DNA of 64,000 nt from UBA8437 sp963582065 (GTDB taxonomy: Bacteria; Planctomycetota; Planctomycetia; Planctomycetales; Planctomycetaceae). Positions 1-9,369 of this stretch are shown piece after piece. The stretch's first letter is position 1. Each line of letters opens with the position of its first letter. The translations under genes and the position numbers were made by a program. The stretch is from assembly GCA_963582065.1 (NCBI GenBank), contig CAUZRQ010000014.1, positions 12,526-76,525 on the forward strand. Direction: 5' to 3'. The notes under the pieces were generated by a model. That model worked only from the letters and a program-made list of their open reading frames with translations, had not been told where the DNA came from and made no database searches.

Positions 1-982
1 GCTGAGAGAGTCTCGAGGCAATGCGGGTCAGTTCGAGTCGATCGCTGTCGAGTTCTTCACCGCGTCGCCGCTGGTGTTCGACGGTCGCTTCCAACCCCGC
101 GATCTGCTCGCGGTCGCTGCCCCTGAGGCTCTCGAGCCGGCGGATGCGGTCATCGAGCGAGTTGGTGTCCCGGTTGATTCCCGAGAGCACCCGTTCGGAT
201 TCTCGCTTCCGCGTTTCGAGTTCGGTGACCTGGGTGGCGAAGTCCGAGACGGTCTTCTCGATCTTGGCGAGACGTGCCGAGTGCTGCCGGTAGTCGTCGG
301 CGGCCAGCCCGATCCACCATGTCTTGAGTTCCTCGGAGATTCTCCGGTACGTCGCCGCCTTCTGTGCCTGGTTCCTGGTCGAGTTGAGCTGGACCTCGTC
401 CTTGTCGACGATATCGGTCAGCCTCAGCAGGTTCTGTCCGACCCGTTCGAGTTTTCTGAGAGCCTCGATCCGTCGGGCCTTGTAGCGGCTGATTCCGGCG
501 GCTTCCTCGAACACCGTCCGGCGGGTGCTGGGGTTGGCCTGCAGGATGGAATCGACACGACCCTGTTCAATGATGCTGTAGGCCGAGCTTCCGGTGCCCA
601 GAAACAGGTTGCGGATGTCTTTCAGCCGGCTGGTTGCGCCGTTGATCAGGTACTCGCTGTCCCCGTTCTGCCAGATTCTCCGTCCGATCTGCACCTCGGT
701 TGATTCGATCGGCAGCAGCTGGTTCTCGTTGTTGAACGTCAGGTTGGCTTCGGCGAAGCCAGCCGACTTTCGCCCCGAGGCTCCGTTGAAGATGACATCG
801 GTCATCTCGTTGCCCCGCATACTCTTGGGGCTCTGGTCGCCGAGGATCCACTTGATCGCGTCGACGACGTTGCTCTTGCCGCTGCCATTGGGCCCGACGA
901 TCCCGGTGATCCCGGGATCGAAGTCGAACCGCGTACGGTCGACGAAGCTCTTAAAGCCGAAAAGGTCGAGAGACTGGAGCAT
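1..982 (-). CDS. smc: Chromosome segregation ATPase SMC, N-terminal part (cut by window edge)
   Basis: First ~327 residues of the SMC ATPase, which with ScpA/ScpB organises and segregates the chromosome; the remainder lies beyond the left edge. The ATG at 982 gives the standard SMC opening MLQSLDLFGFKSF. The Walker A loop GPNGSGKS is at residues 30-37, followed by the ATPase-lobe motifs VIFNGASGRK and FEEAAGISRYKARR. From about residue 180 the sequence becomes charged and heptad-like, which is the start of the first coiled-coil arm. It lies 8 bp downstream of the FlgI-like gene on the same strand, so co-transcription is likely. Identification is firm; the Walker B/C-motif half cannot be seen here. 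Confidence 0.95.
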   Translation of the reverse strand, partial: MLQSLDLFGFKSFVDRTRFDFDPGITGIVGPNGSGKSNVVDAIKWILGDQSPKSMRGNEMTDVIFNGASGRKSAGFAEANLTFNNENQLLPIESTEVQIGRRIWQNGDSEYLINGATSRLKDIRNLFLGTGSSAYSIIEQGRVDSILQANPSTRRTVFEEAAGISRYKARRIEALRKLERVGQNLLRLTDIVDKDEVQLNSTRNQAQKAATYRRISEELKTWWIGLAADDYRQHSARLAKIEKTVSDFATQVTELETRKRESERVLSGINRDTNSLDDRIRRLESLRGSDREQIAGLEATVEHQRRRGEELDSDRLELTRIASRLSQ

Positions 983-990
983 CCGGGGGG

Positions 991-3138
991 CTAGCGGAAG
1001 AGCTTCTCCAGGAACGGGAATCGAGATCCCGAGTCGTCCTGTGATCGAGTTTCGGGATCGGGCACTTGGTCGGTGTCTCGGCGATCGGCCAGGCTGGCTG
1101 CTCCCCCGGTCCCCTCGCGCGATGCGTTCTTCTGGTCGTCCTGCTCTTGGTCGGTCTCCGCAGGAGTCACCGCCTGCTGGTCCTTGCTCGAATCCGCTTT
1201 TCCGGCGGATCCGGTTGCGGTATTCGATTGCATCGTCGAGAAGAGGTTGGGGGTGCTGTTGGCCGAGCCAAGCGTGGTGCGTGTCCCGGTCTTCGGACCA
1301 CCGCCCCGGAAAAAGACACGGCCGGTTCGAGGCACCGAGTCGATGGCGATCTGGCCCGCCACGTTCTGCTGGCGTTGGGCCTGGACGAGCATCTGGACAA
1401 TGTCGGGATAGGAGGCTCCCAGTTCGACGGTCGCCCGGATCACGTCGGCGACCCGGGTCGATACGGTCCGACGGACCGGGGGGCGTCCGACCTGGTAACG
1501 GCTGATGGTGACCGTCGGCGAGCCGGATTGGGCGTTGATCCAGATGTGGTTGCCGGCCTGGATGGCCAGCGGGGTTCTGAGTTGCTGGTCGGTCCCGAAC
1601 AACACGATCTCGGGGCGTTGCAATTGGGTCAGGTGGATCAGCGGGCGACCGCTCGACTGAACCTCGTGCAGGGTGAACAGGTCACGGACTTTTTCTCCAC
1701 GGATGGTCGGATCGAGTCGATCCCGGGTCCACAAGGCTCGGAAGGCTCCGTACTGCAGTTCGGCACTCTGTTTCAACCGTCCGGCGGCCTGGCAGCGTGG
1801 GCAGGGGCCTTCGATCGGGCTGCCCCGGTGCGAACAGCCCTCAGTGTCACAGATCACCAACGGCTTGAGCAGTTCCCGGAGCAGCAGTTGCGACGGAGCG
1901 TCTTCGAGTGTGCTCAGGGCGGCCAGCGCGTAGACCCGGAAGGCCCGTTCGTGCCTGGCCGCCTCGGCCAACACAGCGGCTCCGGAGTTGTCGTCGAGGT
2001 AGGCCAGGGCGGTGGCGGCGTGGAACCGGACCTCGAGATCGGTGTGGTCCAATGCGGGCTTGAGGAACGGGATCGCCTTGGGTCCGATCGCCTCCAGGGA
2101 CAGGGCGGTCTCACGAGCCGACTCGAGTTTTTCGATCTGGCTCGAGAGTTGTTGCATCCGCACCTGTCGTGACACGTCGTCCTCGCGCATGGCGATCTTG
2201 CGGATCACCTGCAGGAACCGCGGGAAGTTGTCTCGGTACTTGGGGTGGATCTTCATCACGATCGTGCGGTCGGTCTTGGGACTGGCCAGGGGTTCGCGGA
2301 CTCCGTGCCGGTTGTACGCGTAAAACCGGGTGCCGATCCGGTCGGCGATCCGCCGCGCCATCCTCACGCTGCGGTAACGGTTCTTGAGTGCCACCGTCAG
2401 GTCGCGGTCACGACGAGAGATCCCGCCTCCGGGCACCCGGCCTCGACGGACGACCCCGGCGAGTTCCCCGACGTCCCCTTCGCCGTGAGAGATCAGGACG
2501 TGACCCTTGGCGCGTGCGAAGACGTGGCCGGAGAGCACTCCCTCGCCGGGGATGAAAGCTCGTTCGGAGAGGTCGGCCTCCATCAGCCAGCCTCCGTTGA
2601 GACTGGTGGCCTCGCTGCCCGGTGGCAGCCTGACCTCGACATCAAACGATTCCCCCTTGCGGATCAGCGGCGGCAGGTAGGCCCGCACGATGACCAGCGC
2701 GGTGCGAGGCGACCGGAGCAGTGCCTTGGGATTGGGGACATCTCGCCGCCGGATGTCCTTGAGCAGTGCCAGCCGGAACGGCGACGGCCTGGGGTCTCCA
2801 CCGGTTCCGTCCAGGCCGGTGATCAGCCCGACTCCTTCCAGCGTGATCATGCCCAGTCCGCTGATCGAAACGTAGTCGCCGACTTCCGACGGATTCCGGT
2901 CCGCGTCCGATTTCTTCGAGCCGGCTGAGTCACCGGGACTCTGGGATCGGCTCGACCAATTCCACGAGTCGGGCCACCAACTGTTGCCGGGATTGATGAA
3001 CCCGGGGCCGCGGCATCCGATGGCCGTCAACAGGCAGGCGGTGGCCAGCACCAGGCGGCGGCCCGGTGTCGAGGGAACCGGGTTCGAGCTGTCCCGGCCG
3101 GCAGGGTGGGATCGGTGATGGCGTTGAGGGGAGTTCAT
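991..3138 (-). CDS. FlgI-like (P-ring fold) lipoprotein fused to HEAT repeats
   Basis: 715 aa. The start at 3138 is chosen over an upstream in-frame ATG because GGAG lies ~9 nt before it and it puts a signal sequence at residues 28-42 ending in a lipobox-like AIGC (Cys42). Residues ~86-320 resemble the flagellar P-ring protein FlgI: VGDYVSISGLGMITLEGVG, the GLDGTGGDP loop and TDRTIVMKIHPKYRDNF. Residues ~345-415 are HEAT-like helical repeats (EVRFHAATALAYLDD). A C-x4-C...C-x2-C patch near residues 429-447 looks like a small zinc ribbon. The C-terminus is low-complexity and charged. No flagellar rod, hook or L-ring gene is nearby, so a true P-ring role is uncertain; an envelope ring or scaffold role is possible. 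Automatic annotation would probably call it FlgI. Confidence 0.75.
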   Translation of the reverse strand: MNSPQRHHRSHPAGRDSSNPVPSTPGRRLVLATACLLTAIGCRGPGFINPGNSWWPDSWNWSSRSQSPGDSAGSKKSDADRNPSEVGDYVSISGLGMITLEGVGLITGLDGTGGDPRPSPFRLALLKDIRRRDVPNPKALLRSPRTALVIVRAYLPPLIRKGESFDVEVRLPPGSEATSLNGGWLMEADLSERAFIPGEGVLSGHVFARAKGHVLISHGEGDVGELAGVVRRGRVPGGGISRRDRDLTVALKNRYRSVRMARRIADRIGTRFYAYNRHGVREPLASPKTDRTIVMKIHPKYRDNFPRFLQVIRKIAMREDDVSRQVRMQQLSSQIEKLESARETALSLEAIGPKAIPFLKPALDHTDLEVRFHAATALAYLDDNSGAAVLAEAARHERAFRVYALAALSTLEDAPSQLLLRELLKPLVICDTEGCSHRGSPIEGPCPRCQAAGRLKQSAELQYGAFRALWTRDRLDPTIRGEKVRDLFTLHEVQSSGRPLIHLTQLQRPEIVLFGTDQQLRTPLAIQAGNHIWINAQSGSPTVTISRYQVGRPPVRRTVSTRVADVIRATVELGASYPDIVQMLVQAQRQQNVAGQIAIDSVPRTGRVFFRGGGPKTGTRTTLGSANSTPNLFSTMQSNTATGSAGKADSSKDQQAVTPAETDQEQDDQKNASREGTGGAASLADRRDTDQVPDPETRSQDDSGSRFPFLEKLFR

Positions 3139-3360
3139 CCGTGAGGCTCCGTTGGCGCAATACGCCGGGATCCCGTCACTGACAACGGACCCCAGGCGCG
3201 AGGCCACGTCCGGAAGTGCCACGACGGGGTGTTGGAAGTGCAGGAGCAGTGAGTGTGAAGTGAGAGAACCTGCTGAGGCGGCGGGAAGATAGGGTTCCGC
3301 CTGCTGCCGGTCAAGATGAGACCGGGATCGACCAGTCCGAAGCGAGGGACTGGAGTCGAG

Positions 3361-4281
3361 TCAGACCGCCTGCTTGGAACCGCCGCCGGATCCTCGACGT
3401 CTCCGCGGCTGCGAGCCGAGTGCCTCGGCCGAGATCGACTGCACCACACTCTGAGCCAGGTAGTCCATTTCCATCACCAGCGTGTCGACACGCCCCGAGA
3501 GGAACATGTACATGATCAGCGTGGGGATGGCGATCAACAGGCCGCCGGCGGTCGTCAGCAATGCCAACGAAATTCCCACGGCCAACTGCTCGGTTTTTCC
3601 CATCGAACCGGCCGCGGCGATGTCGTTGAATGCCTGGATCATGCCCAGCACGGTTCCCAGCAGTCCCAGCAACGGAGTCACGGTGGCGACGCCGTTGAGG
3701 ACCCTGAGGTGAGCCCGCAGTTCGCTGACCTGCCGTTCGCCTCCATCGATGATCGCCTGTTCGACCTCGACGCTCGACTTGCCCCACTTGCGGATGCCGT
3801 GGGCGAACACGGCGGCGACCGGGCTGTCGCTTTGCTGGCACAGCTTCAACGCGCTGTCACGGTCGAGTTTGCCCTGGTGGAGGTGCTCGAGGAACCGCTC
3901 GACGAACGGCTTGGGGATCACCCGGCTGCGTTTCAGCACCACCAGCCGTTCGACGCTGAACCACACCGCGATCAGCGTGGCAATGGCGAAGGGGGCCAGG
4001 AATGCCCAGCCCATCCAGCCCAGCTGCTTCATGATGCCGACCGGGTCGGTCGGCATCATGACGCTGGCGTCCGTGGAGGAAGTCGCCGGTTGGGGGGGGG
4101 CCGCCGGGACGGTGTCACCGGATTCCAAAGAGCCGTCCTGGGCCGCGACCACGCCTCCGACGAGCACCAGCAGGATGACCGGCAGCAGCGGCCGGATCCA
4201 GTACCGCGACGATCCGGCTGCCGGCGGATCCGGCTGCCGGTCGGTTTCGAGCCGCCGCAAGGTCGATGGGAAACCGGTCAT
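3361..4281 (-). CDS. MotA/TolQ/ExbB proton-channel family protein
   Basis: 306 aa inner-membrane protein of the family that converts proton flow into work on envelope partners. It has an N-terminal hydrophobic segment (residues ~29-48) that may be a signal or an extra transmembrane helix, then TM segments at ~93-118, ~195-220 (TPLLGLLGTVLGMIQAF) and ~233-262 (LAVGISLALLTTAGGLLIAIP). The last two carry the small-residue and threonine-rich signatures of ExbB/TolQ. The C-terminus is basic and glycine-rich (RRRRGSGGG). Its ATG overlaps the stop of the upstream TPR gene (ATGA), so the two are translationally coupled. The usual partner ExbD/TolR does not follow: 222 bp of non-coding DNA and a FlgI-like gene come next. 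Confidence 0.88.
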   Translation of the reverse strand: MTGFPSTLRRLETDRQPDPPAAGSSRYWIRPLLPVILLVLVGGVVAAQDGSLESGDTVPAAPPQPATSSTDASVMMPTDPVGIMKQLGWMGWAFLAPFAIATLIAVWFSVERLVVLKRSRVIPKPFVERFLEHLHQGKLDRDSALKLCQQSDSPVAAVFAHGIRKWGKSSVEVEQAIIDGGERQVSELRAHLRVLNGVATVTPLLGLLGTVLGMIQAFNDIAAAGSMGKTEQLAVGISLALLTTAGGLLIAIPTLIMYMFLSGRVDTLVMEMDYLAQSVVQSISAEALGSQPRRRRGSGGGSKQAV

Positions 4282-7200
4282 GAGCCGGCCAGCCGTCGGA
4301 TTCGAGGCAGTCGTTTCTTGGCCATCACAGAGAATGAACTGCCGGGGTGCTTCCGGGTCAGCAACTCCAGAGTCTTCACGGCCTCGGCGAATTCCCTGAG
4401 CTGCTCCTGGCAGGCGGCGGCTTGAAACAACGCCGGGGCCTGGATGTCGGGGTACTTGTACAGGATCTCCACGGCCAGGAACTGTTTCTTGGCTTCGCGG
4501 AAGTTCTTCTGGACGTAGAACGAATCGGCCATCTGCAGATGGCTGCGGGCGGCTGTCTTGGTCTTGCGACCTTCGGTCGAACCGATGACGCGTCTGAACG
4601 CCTCGCGGGCGGCCGCGAAGTCGGGGCGGGGTTTCTTGAGCAGTCCTCGGCCGAGCACTTCGTCGGCCTTGTAGAGCACCTTGGAGCGGGGCCGGGCACG
4701 TCGGAAATCGCTGACCGAGCGGGCGAGTCCGTCGTAGTCGCGGGTCCGAAACCGCGTTTCGGCCAGCAGCACCCAGGCCTCGTCGAACCAGGCGGCCTGG
4801 CTGACCTGGTCGTTGCGTATTTGCGACAGGACCGCGTTCAATTCCGCTTGTGCCGCCCGGTAGTCTCGCAGGTGCAGTGCGGCCTGCCCGAGTTGGAAGC
4901 GGACTTCCCAGCCGTGTCGGCTCTGGGGGTACCGCGCTCTCAACGCCTTGCCGTGCTCACGGACCTGATCCCACTGCTTCCCCTCGGTGGCAATCCCCAC
5001 CAGGCGGAACAGGGCGTCCTGGCGGACTTCGTCGTCTCCGGTCTGCGAGCGGGCAACCTGCAGGAATGCGGTTTGGGCCTGGACGAGTCGTCCGGCAAGG
5101 AGATCACTTTCGGCCAGGCTGAAGCGTGCGGCGGTGACGTGACGGCTGCGGGGGTGTTCCTGGATCAGCTGCTTGAAGAGCACGTCGGCCTTCTTGAAGT
5201 CGTCGGCGTCGGCGTGCATCCCGGCCCATTCGAAGAGCAGCCCGTCGCGGTCCTTGGCCTTGGGGAATTGTTTCAGCAGTGTCCTGTAGGCCGTGTCGGC
5301 CTGGGTGGTCTTCTTGTCGAGAGCCAGCAGTCGGGCGGATCGACGTGCGGCCAGGAAGGCGAACGAACTCTCCGGATAGGCCTTGGTGGCGATCCGGTAG
5401 GCTTCGGCCGCCTTCTCGGCGTCATCCGCCTTTTCGTAACACTCGGCCGCCTTGTAGGCCGCTTCGGCAGCCAGCTTTTCCCGGGGATGCAACGCCACCA
5501 CCCGTTCGAAGATCGAGGCCGCATCGGAGTACTTCTTCGATTCGAACAGGCTCCAGCCTCGGCCCGAGAGCCCCGCGGCGTGGAAGGGCGAGCGGGGACC
5601 CAGGGCCACCAGATGGCCGAAGAGCCGGTCGGATCGCTGGTAATCCTTTGCCGCGTAGGATGATTCGGCCATCCGTCGAACCGTCTGAGCGTAGATCGGC
5701 TTGTTGCCGAAGCCGTTGGCCAGCCGCGTCAGGGCGAGGTCCGAGTTGGCCGTCAGGCCCTGCCGTTGTTTCGATTCGGCCAGCACCGCCAGCGCATCGG
5801 CGGCCAGGGGTCCTCGAGGGTGTTTCTTGAGGTACTTCTCGGCGGCGTCGCCTGCAGGCTTGTGCTGCTTATCGGCCAGGAAACTCGAAGCCGCCAGCAC
5901 CAGCGCGTCGTCGAATTCGCCGGGCCGGTTCGAGTCTTTGATCGAGGCGAGGATGGGGCGGAGGGTGTTCAAGACCAGTTGGTCGTTGCCCAGTCGGCTG
6001 CCGACCCGTGCCAGTTGGTACCTGGCCCGGTTGCGGATCGTCTCCGACCCGCCCTGGGCAATTGCGGTGCGGAAGAGCGTCTGGGCGGCCTTGAGGTTGG
6101 CGTCTCCCCCGCGAGCCACCTTCAGTCGTCCGGCCTGCAAACGGTGTCGTGTCGCCAACTGGCTCCTGGGGTACTCACGTTCGAATCGGTCGACCAGTTT
6201 CTGGACCTGGTCGAGAGTCCGTCGCCGGGGGACCGGTTCGCTGATTTCCTCGGCGGCCAGCAGCATCGACTCGGTGGCGAACAGCAGTCCCTGGTCAGCG
6301 GCGGGGTGCCTGGGCCAGCGTGTGACGACACCCTGGAAGCGGCCGGCCGCCTGGGAGTACCGTCCGGCACGAAACTCGGTGTCAGCCCACTGAAACTGGA
6401 TGTCTCGCGCCAGTTTCGTGCCGGGCTTGCCGGTCTCGGCCTGCCGGAATGCCTTGATCGCCTCGTCGGTCCGGTCCAACGCCTTCAGGCTCACGCCCCG
6501 CCAGTAATCCGCCTCGGCAGCCTGGTCGGGGCGGAGGCGGGCCGCCTGGAAACTGGAGATCGCCTCGGCGTACTGTTCCAGCTCGAAGCGGGCGTAACCG
6601 GCGTTGAGCTGCGCCGCGGCTGCCTCGGGGCTCTTGGGGAAGTCCCTGGCCAGCCGATCCCAGGCCACGGCCGCTTCGCTGAACCGCTTGGCATTGAATT
6701 CGAGTGATCCGAGTTGCGAGAGCGCCTTGTCGGCGTGCCGGGAGGTCTTGTCGGCGGCCAGGGCGTTGTAGATTCTTCGAGCCTCGCCGGCTTGTCCGCT
6801 GCGCTCGCAGCAGATGCCCAATCCGAACCGAACCTCGTTGATCAGCCTCCCCTTGGGGAACTCGGCCAGCGAACCCCGGTAAACCGCCCGGGCTTCAGTG
6901 AACTTCTTCTGCTCGACCAGCGCGTCGCCAAGGTAGAACTGGCCCCAATCGCGGAGCGGGTGCTTGGGCGAGGCCTTCAGGTAGGTCCTCAGTCCTGTCG
7001 ATGCAGTGGCCCAGTCGGCCAGCAGGTAACTGCACTCGGCGATCCGGAACAGGGCCTCCGGTCGGTTGGGGTCCTTGGGGAAGTCGGCGGTGAACCGCCT
7101 GAGTTCGACGCGGGCCTCGGTGTACTTCTTGAGATGGGTCAGCGAGACGCCCAGCAGCAGGCGGGCCGAGGCTGTCTTGGAACCCTTCGGACGGACCTTG

Positions 7201-7394
7201 ATGTAGGCCCGAAGGTGCTCGGCTGCCAGCGGCCACCTCTTCTGCTTGTAGTGCCCCAACCCCAGCCGGTAGTTGTCATCGGCGGTGGCCTGGGCGAAGA
7301 CCGGTCGGGATGCCAGCGCGGCGGATGCAACGAGCACCGCGGTGAGCAGGGCGAGACCCAGTTTCGAGGCCGGACGGGGTGGCGAGTGGCGCAT
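4278..7394 (-). CDS. Large secreted tetratricopeptide-repeat protein
   Basis: 1038 aa from the ATG at 7394, preferred over an in-frame GTG at 7430 because it begins a clean signal peptide (basic MRHSPPRPASK, hydrophobic LGLALLTAVLVASAALA, cleavage near PVFA-QA). The mature protein is almost entirely TPR/Sel1-type helical hairpins such as ADDNYRLGLGHYKQKRWPLA, PEALFRIAECSYLLADW and AEAAYKAAECYEKADDAEKA, about 20 or more units. Such proteins are scaffolds in the periplasm; BamD and YbgF/CpoB are small relatives. Coupling to the ExbB/TolQ gene by an ATGA overlap suggests that it hands channel energy to, or positions, an envelope complex, as YbgF does with Tol. That role is inferred from context only. 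Confidence 0.85.
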   Translation of the reverse strand: MRHSPPRPASKLGLALLTAVLVASAALASRPVFAQATADDNYRLGLGHYKQKRWPLAAEHLRAYIKVRPKGSKTASARLLLGVSLTHLKKYTEARVELRRFTADFPKDPNRPEALFRIAECSYLLADWATASTGLRTYLKASPKHPLRDWGQFYLGDALVEQKKFTEARAVYRGSLAEFPKGRLINEVRFGLGICCERSGQAGEARRIYNALAADKTSRHADKALSQLGSLEFNAKRFSEAAVAWDRLARDFPKSPEAAAAQLNAGYARFELEQYAEAISSFQAARLRPDQAAEADYWRGVSLKALDRTDEAIKAFRQAETGKPGTKLARDIQFQWADTEFRAGRYSQAAGRFQGVVTRWPRHPAADQGLLFATESMLLAAEEISEPVPRRRTLDQVQKLVDRFEREYPRSQLATRHRLQAGRLKVARGGDANLKAAQTLFRTAIAQGGSETIRNRARYQLARVGSRLGNDQLVLNTLRPILASIKDSNRPGEFDDALVLAASSFLADKQHKPAGDAAEKYLKKHPRGPLAADALAVLAESKQRQGLTANSDLALTRLANGFGNKPIYAQTVRRMAESSYAAKDYQRSDRLFGHLVALGPRSPFHAAGLSGRGWSLFESKKYSDAASIFERVVALHPREKLAAEAAYKAAECYEKADDAEKAAEAYRIATKAYPESSFAFLAARRSARLLALDKKTTQADTAYRTLLKQFPKAKDRDGLLFEWAGMHADADDFKKADVLFKQLIQEHPRSRHVTAARFSLAESDLLAGRLVQAQTAFLQVARSQTGDDEVRQDALFRLVGIATEGKQWDQVREHGKALRARYPQSRHGWEVRFQLGQAALHLRDYRAAQAELNAVLSQIRNDQVSQAAWFDEAWVLLAETRFRTRDYDGLARSVSDFRRARPRSKVLYKADEVLGRGLLKKPRPDFAAAREAFRRVIGSTEGRKTKTAARSHLQMADSFYVQKNFREAKKQFLAVEILYKYPDIQAPALFQAAACQEQLREFAEAVKTLELLTRKHPGSSFSVMAKKRLPRIRRLAGS

Positions 7395-7530
7395 GAACGG
7401 ATCGGTTCGACGGGGCGGAAACTCGGACACGGCTGCGGTTTTCGGGAGTGGCCCACCGTCTCCCCGTCACGCCCCACAACCGGTCTCCACCGACATGGTA
7501 GCCGTCTCGCGGCGAACCCATCAAGCACAA

Positions 7531-7559
7531 GCCCGGCGAGAGCGGTTGCCTCGTCGGGC
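7531..7559 (-). terminator. Stem-loop after the small lipoprotein gene
   Basis: GCCCGGCGAG and CTCGTCGGGC form a 10-bp stem (one G-T type mismatch) around a 9-nt loop, 36 bp downstream of the stop of the gene at 7595-8170 on the minus strand. On that strand the stem is followed by a modestly T-rich TTGTGCTTGAT. There is no strong U-tract, so termination efficiency is unclear. Confidence 0.4.
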
Positions 7560-7594
7560 TCGTGGTGGTCGATCGGTGTCCCTGTGCCGCGGGA

Positions 7595-8170
7595 TCAACG
7601 CGGTGTCGGAGGTCCGGCACAACGGATCAGGTGGTCGTGGTCCACGTAGACCACGTCCTTGGTGGCATCGGTGTTGGTGAACGGTATCGGCCAGTGGGAC
7701 CGGATTGTCTTGTCGTAGTACACCGTGGCCTTGTAGTGGCAGTGGTGCAGCTTGGCCGGTCCGACCATCGGGTAGAACCGGCACGGATCGATCCGGTCGA
7801 CGATCAACTCGACGACGATCTTCACGTTGTTCCGGGTCGTCTCGGCCAGGAACGCGTAGCCCCCGGAGGCCTGGTCGGGCAGCGACCGGATCACCTCGTC
7901 CTCCGACGGGGGATCCAGGCAGTACAGCGGAGCGTTTTCGCCCTCGACCGGATCGAGCACCGGCACCTTGCCGTAACGCTCTTCCTCGTGATAGGTGTCT
8001 TCGATCATCTCGCTGAAGTACGGACTGACCGGGATGAGCGGCGTGGTCACGAAGAACTTCGCTCCGTCGATGATCACGGCCACAAAGCCGTTGAAGACGT
8101 AACATCCACTGCTCACCGAGCAGGCCAGGGCCAGCGTCATGAGCAAGGCAAGTCGTTTGTTCCGTGTCAT
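7595..8170 (-). CDS. Small planctomycete lipoprotein of unknown function
   Basis: 191 aa. The start at 8170 has AGGGA ~8 nt upstream and gives a type II-like signal: MTRNKR, hydrophobic LALLMTLALA, then VSSGC with Cys23 as the likely lipidated residue. The mature part has no family motif that I recognise. It is rich in aromatic and acidic residues, with two extra cysteines (YCLDPP, DPCRFYP) and a His/Cys-bearing LHHCHYKATVYYDKT segment near the C-terminus. It lies 92 bp downstream of the BON-domain gene on the same strand and is followed by a stem-loop, so it may be the last gene of a two-gene unit. Probably a periplasmic or outer-membrane-anchored protein. Confidence 0.75.
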   Translation of the reverse strand: MTRNKRLALLMTLALACSVSSGCYVFNGFVAVIIDGAKFFVTTPLIPVSPYFSEMIEDTYHEEERYGKVPVLDPVEGENAPLYCLDPPSEDEVIRSLPDQASGGYAFLAETTRNNVKIVVELIVDRIDPCRFYPMVGPAKLHHCHYKATVYYDKTIRSHWPIPFTNTDATKDVVYVDHDHLIRCAGPPTPR

Positions 8171-8262
8171 CTGTTGGTTCCCTGCGCGGGCTCCGCTTCT
8201 CTGTAGAACGCCCCCCCCGGATGGGGGGAGATACGTCGATTTCCGGTCGGCGACCCGATCTC

Positions 8263-9369
8263 CTACCAGTTCTCGGGGTTGAGGAACCACCACCACTTGT
8301 CCGTCCGCGGACGGAAGTTGAGGCTCCAGTGGCCGTCATCCCATTCGAGTTGAGCCTGTCGCCAGCCCAGCGGGATCTGGGGGTAGGGGTAGAACGGTCC
8401 GATGTACGGCCAGGCACTGGCACTGTACTGCTCGGGATAAGAGACCTGGCTGTAGTTGGGGTAGGCCGCGTAACTGGGCCAGGCGTAGTTGGGCATGTTG
8501 GGCATGTCGTAGACGACGTTGGAGGCGGTACCGCCGGGGTGTCCGTAACTGGGCGGAGCCGGCATCGCCGGGCCCGCTCCCGGTCCCGCCGGACCGGGTC
8601 GTCCCGCCGGACCGGGTCCGGGAGGAGCCTGGCCGGCCGGCTGGTAGGCTGCCGGCTGGTAGGCTGCCGGCTGGATTCCAGACGGTCGACGGCCGAGTGC
8701 CAGCTGGTTCTCGACCCGCTTCACACCCGGAACCGCTGCGGTGATCTGCTCGGCGTAGGCCCGCTCCTGCGGGGAATTGACCGTGCCGGCCAGTTGAGCG
8801 GTTCCCTGTCGGAACCGGATCTCGATGTCGTAGCTGCTCAACCGGGCTGCTCCCAGTGCCCTGGCGATCTGCTCGGCCTTCTTCTGATTGGCGAGCCTGT
8901 CGGCTGCTGGAGTTGCCGCAGGCGGTGCAGTGAAGGCGGCAGGCTGGACGGCCGGCTTGGTGGCCGCCGGTTTGGTGGCCGTTGGAGCCGTGACCGGTTG
9001 GACCGGAATCACCTTCAACTGGTTGTCGACCGCCTGAACGCCGCCGACCCCGGTCACCACCCTGGTCACCGCGGCCTTCTGGCCCACGTCGGCGATTGTT
9101 CCGGTCAACGCGACCTTGCCAGCCTGGAAGCGAATCTGAATGTCGTATCCGCTCAGGCCCGCAGCTCGCAGCGCCGAGGCAATCGACTCGGCCATTTTCG
9201 TGTTGTAGGCCTTTGCGGCCTGTGCCGTGGTGGGGGTCTCGGCCTTGGCCTTGGCCTTGGCTCCTTTACTCCCAAACAGTTCCCGGAACGATGGCAGTCC
9301 CGCGGAACTCGTACTGTATGTGGCCATTACCAGAGTGACCAACACCGCCCATGTTTGAAACCGTCGCAT
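8263..9369 (-). CDS. Secreted protein with two BON domains
   Basis: 368 aa with a signal peptide (MRRFQTWAVLVTLVMATYSTSSA). Two BON domains, a fold of envelope and lipid-binding proteins such as OsmY, lie at ~55-122 (GYDIQIRFQAGKVALTGTI, then VTGVGGVQAVDNQLKV) and ~158-226 (SYDIEIRFRQGTAQLAGTV, then AVPGVKRVENQLAL). They are joined by an Ala/Pro/Thr-rich linker. A Pro/Gly/Tyr-rich region with a tandem QPAAY repeat follows, then an aromatic C-terminus (WDDGHWSLNF, KWWWFLNPENW). The start has GAGGAG ~10 nt upstream. A KAKAKAK run follows the signal peptide. Likely an envelope-stress or surface-association protein; the aromatic tail may mediate polymer binding, which is inference. Confidence 0.85.
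   Translation of the reverse strand: MRRFQTWAVLVTLVMATYSTSSAGLPSFRELFGSKGAKAKAKAETPTTAQAAKAYNTKMAESIASALRAAGLSGYDIQIRFQAGKVALTGTIADVGQKAAVTRVVTGVGGVQAVDNQLKVIPVQPVTAPTATKPAATKPAVQPAAFTAPPAATPAADRLANQKKAEQIARALGAARLSSYDIEIRFRQGTAQLAGTVNSPQERAYAEQITAAVPGVKRVENQLALGRRPSGIQPAAYQPAAYQPAGQAPPGPGPAGRPGPAGPGAGPAMPAPPSYGHPGGTASNVVYDMPNMPNYAWPSYAAYPNYSQVSYPEQYSASAWPYIGPFYPYPQIPLGWRQAQLEWDDGHWSLNFRPRTDKWWWFLNPENW
8637..8674 (-). repeat. 15-bp coding tandem repeat (QPAAY units)
   Basis: CCGGCTGGTAGGCTG occurs twice head-to-tail (8637-8651, 8652-8666), followed by a partial third copy. It encodes the QPAAYQPAAYQPA stretch of the BON-domain protein and is a site prone to slippage. Confidence 0.85.
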
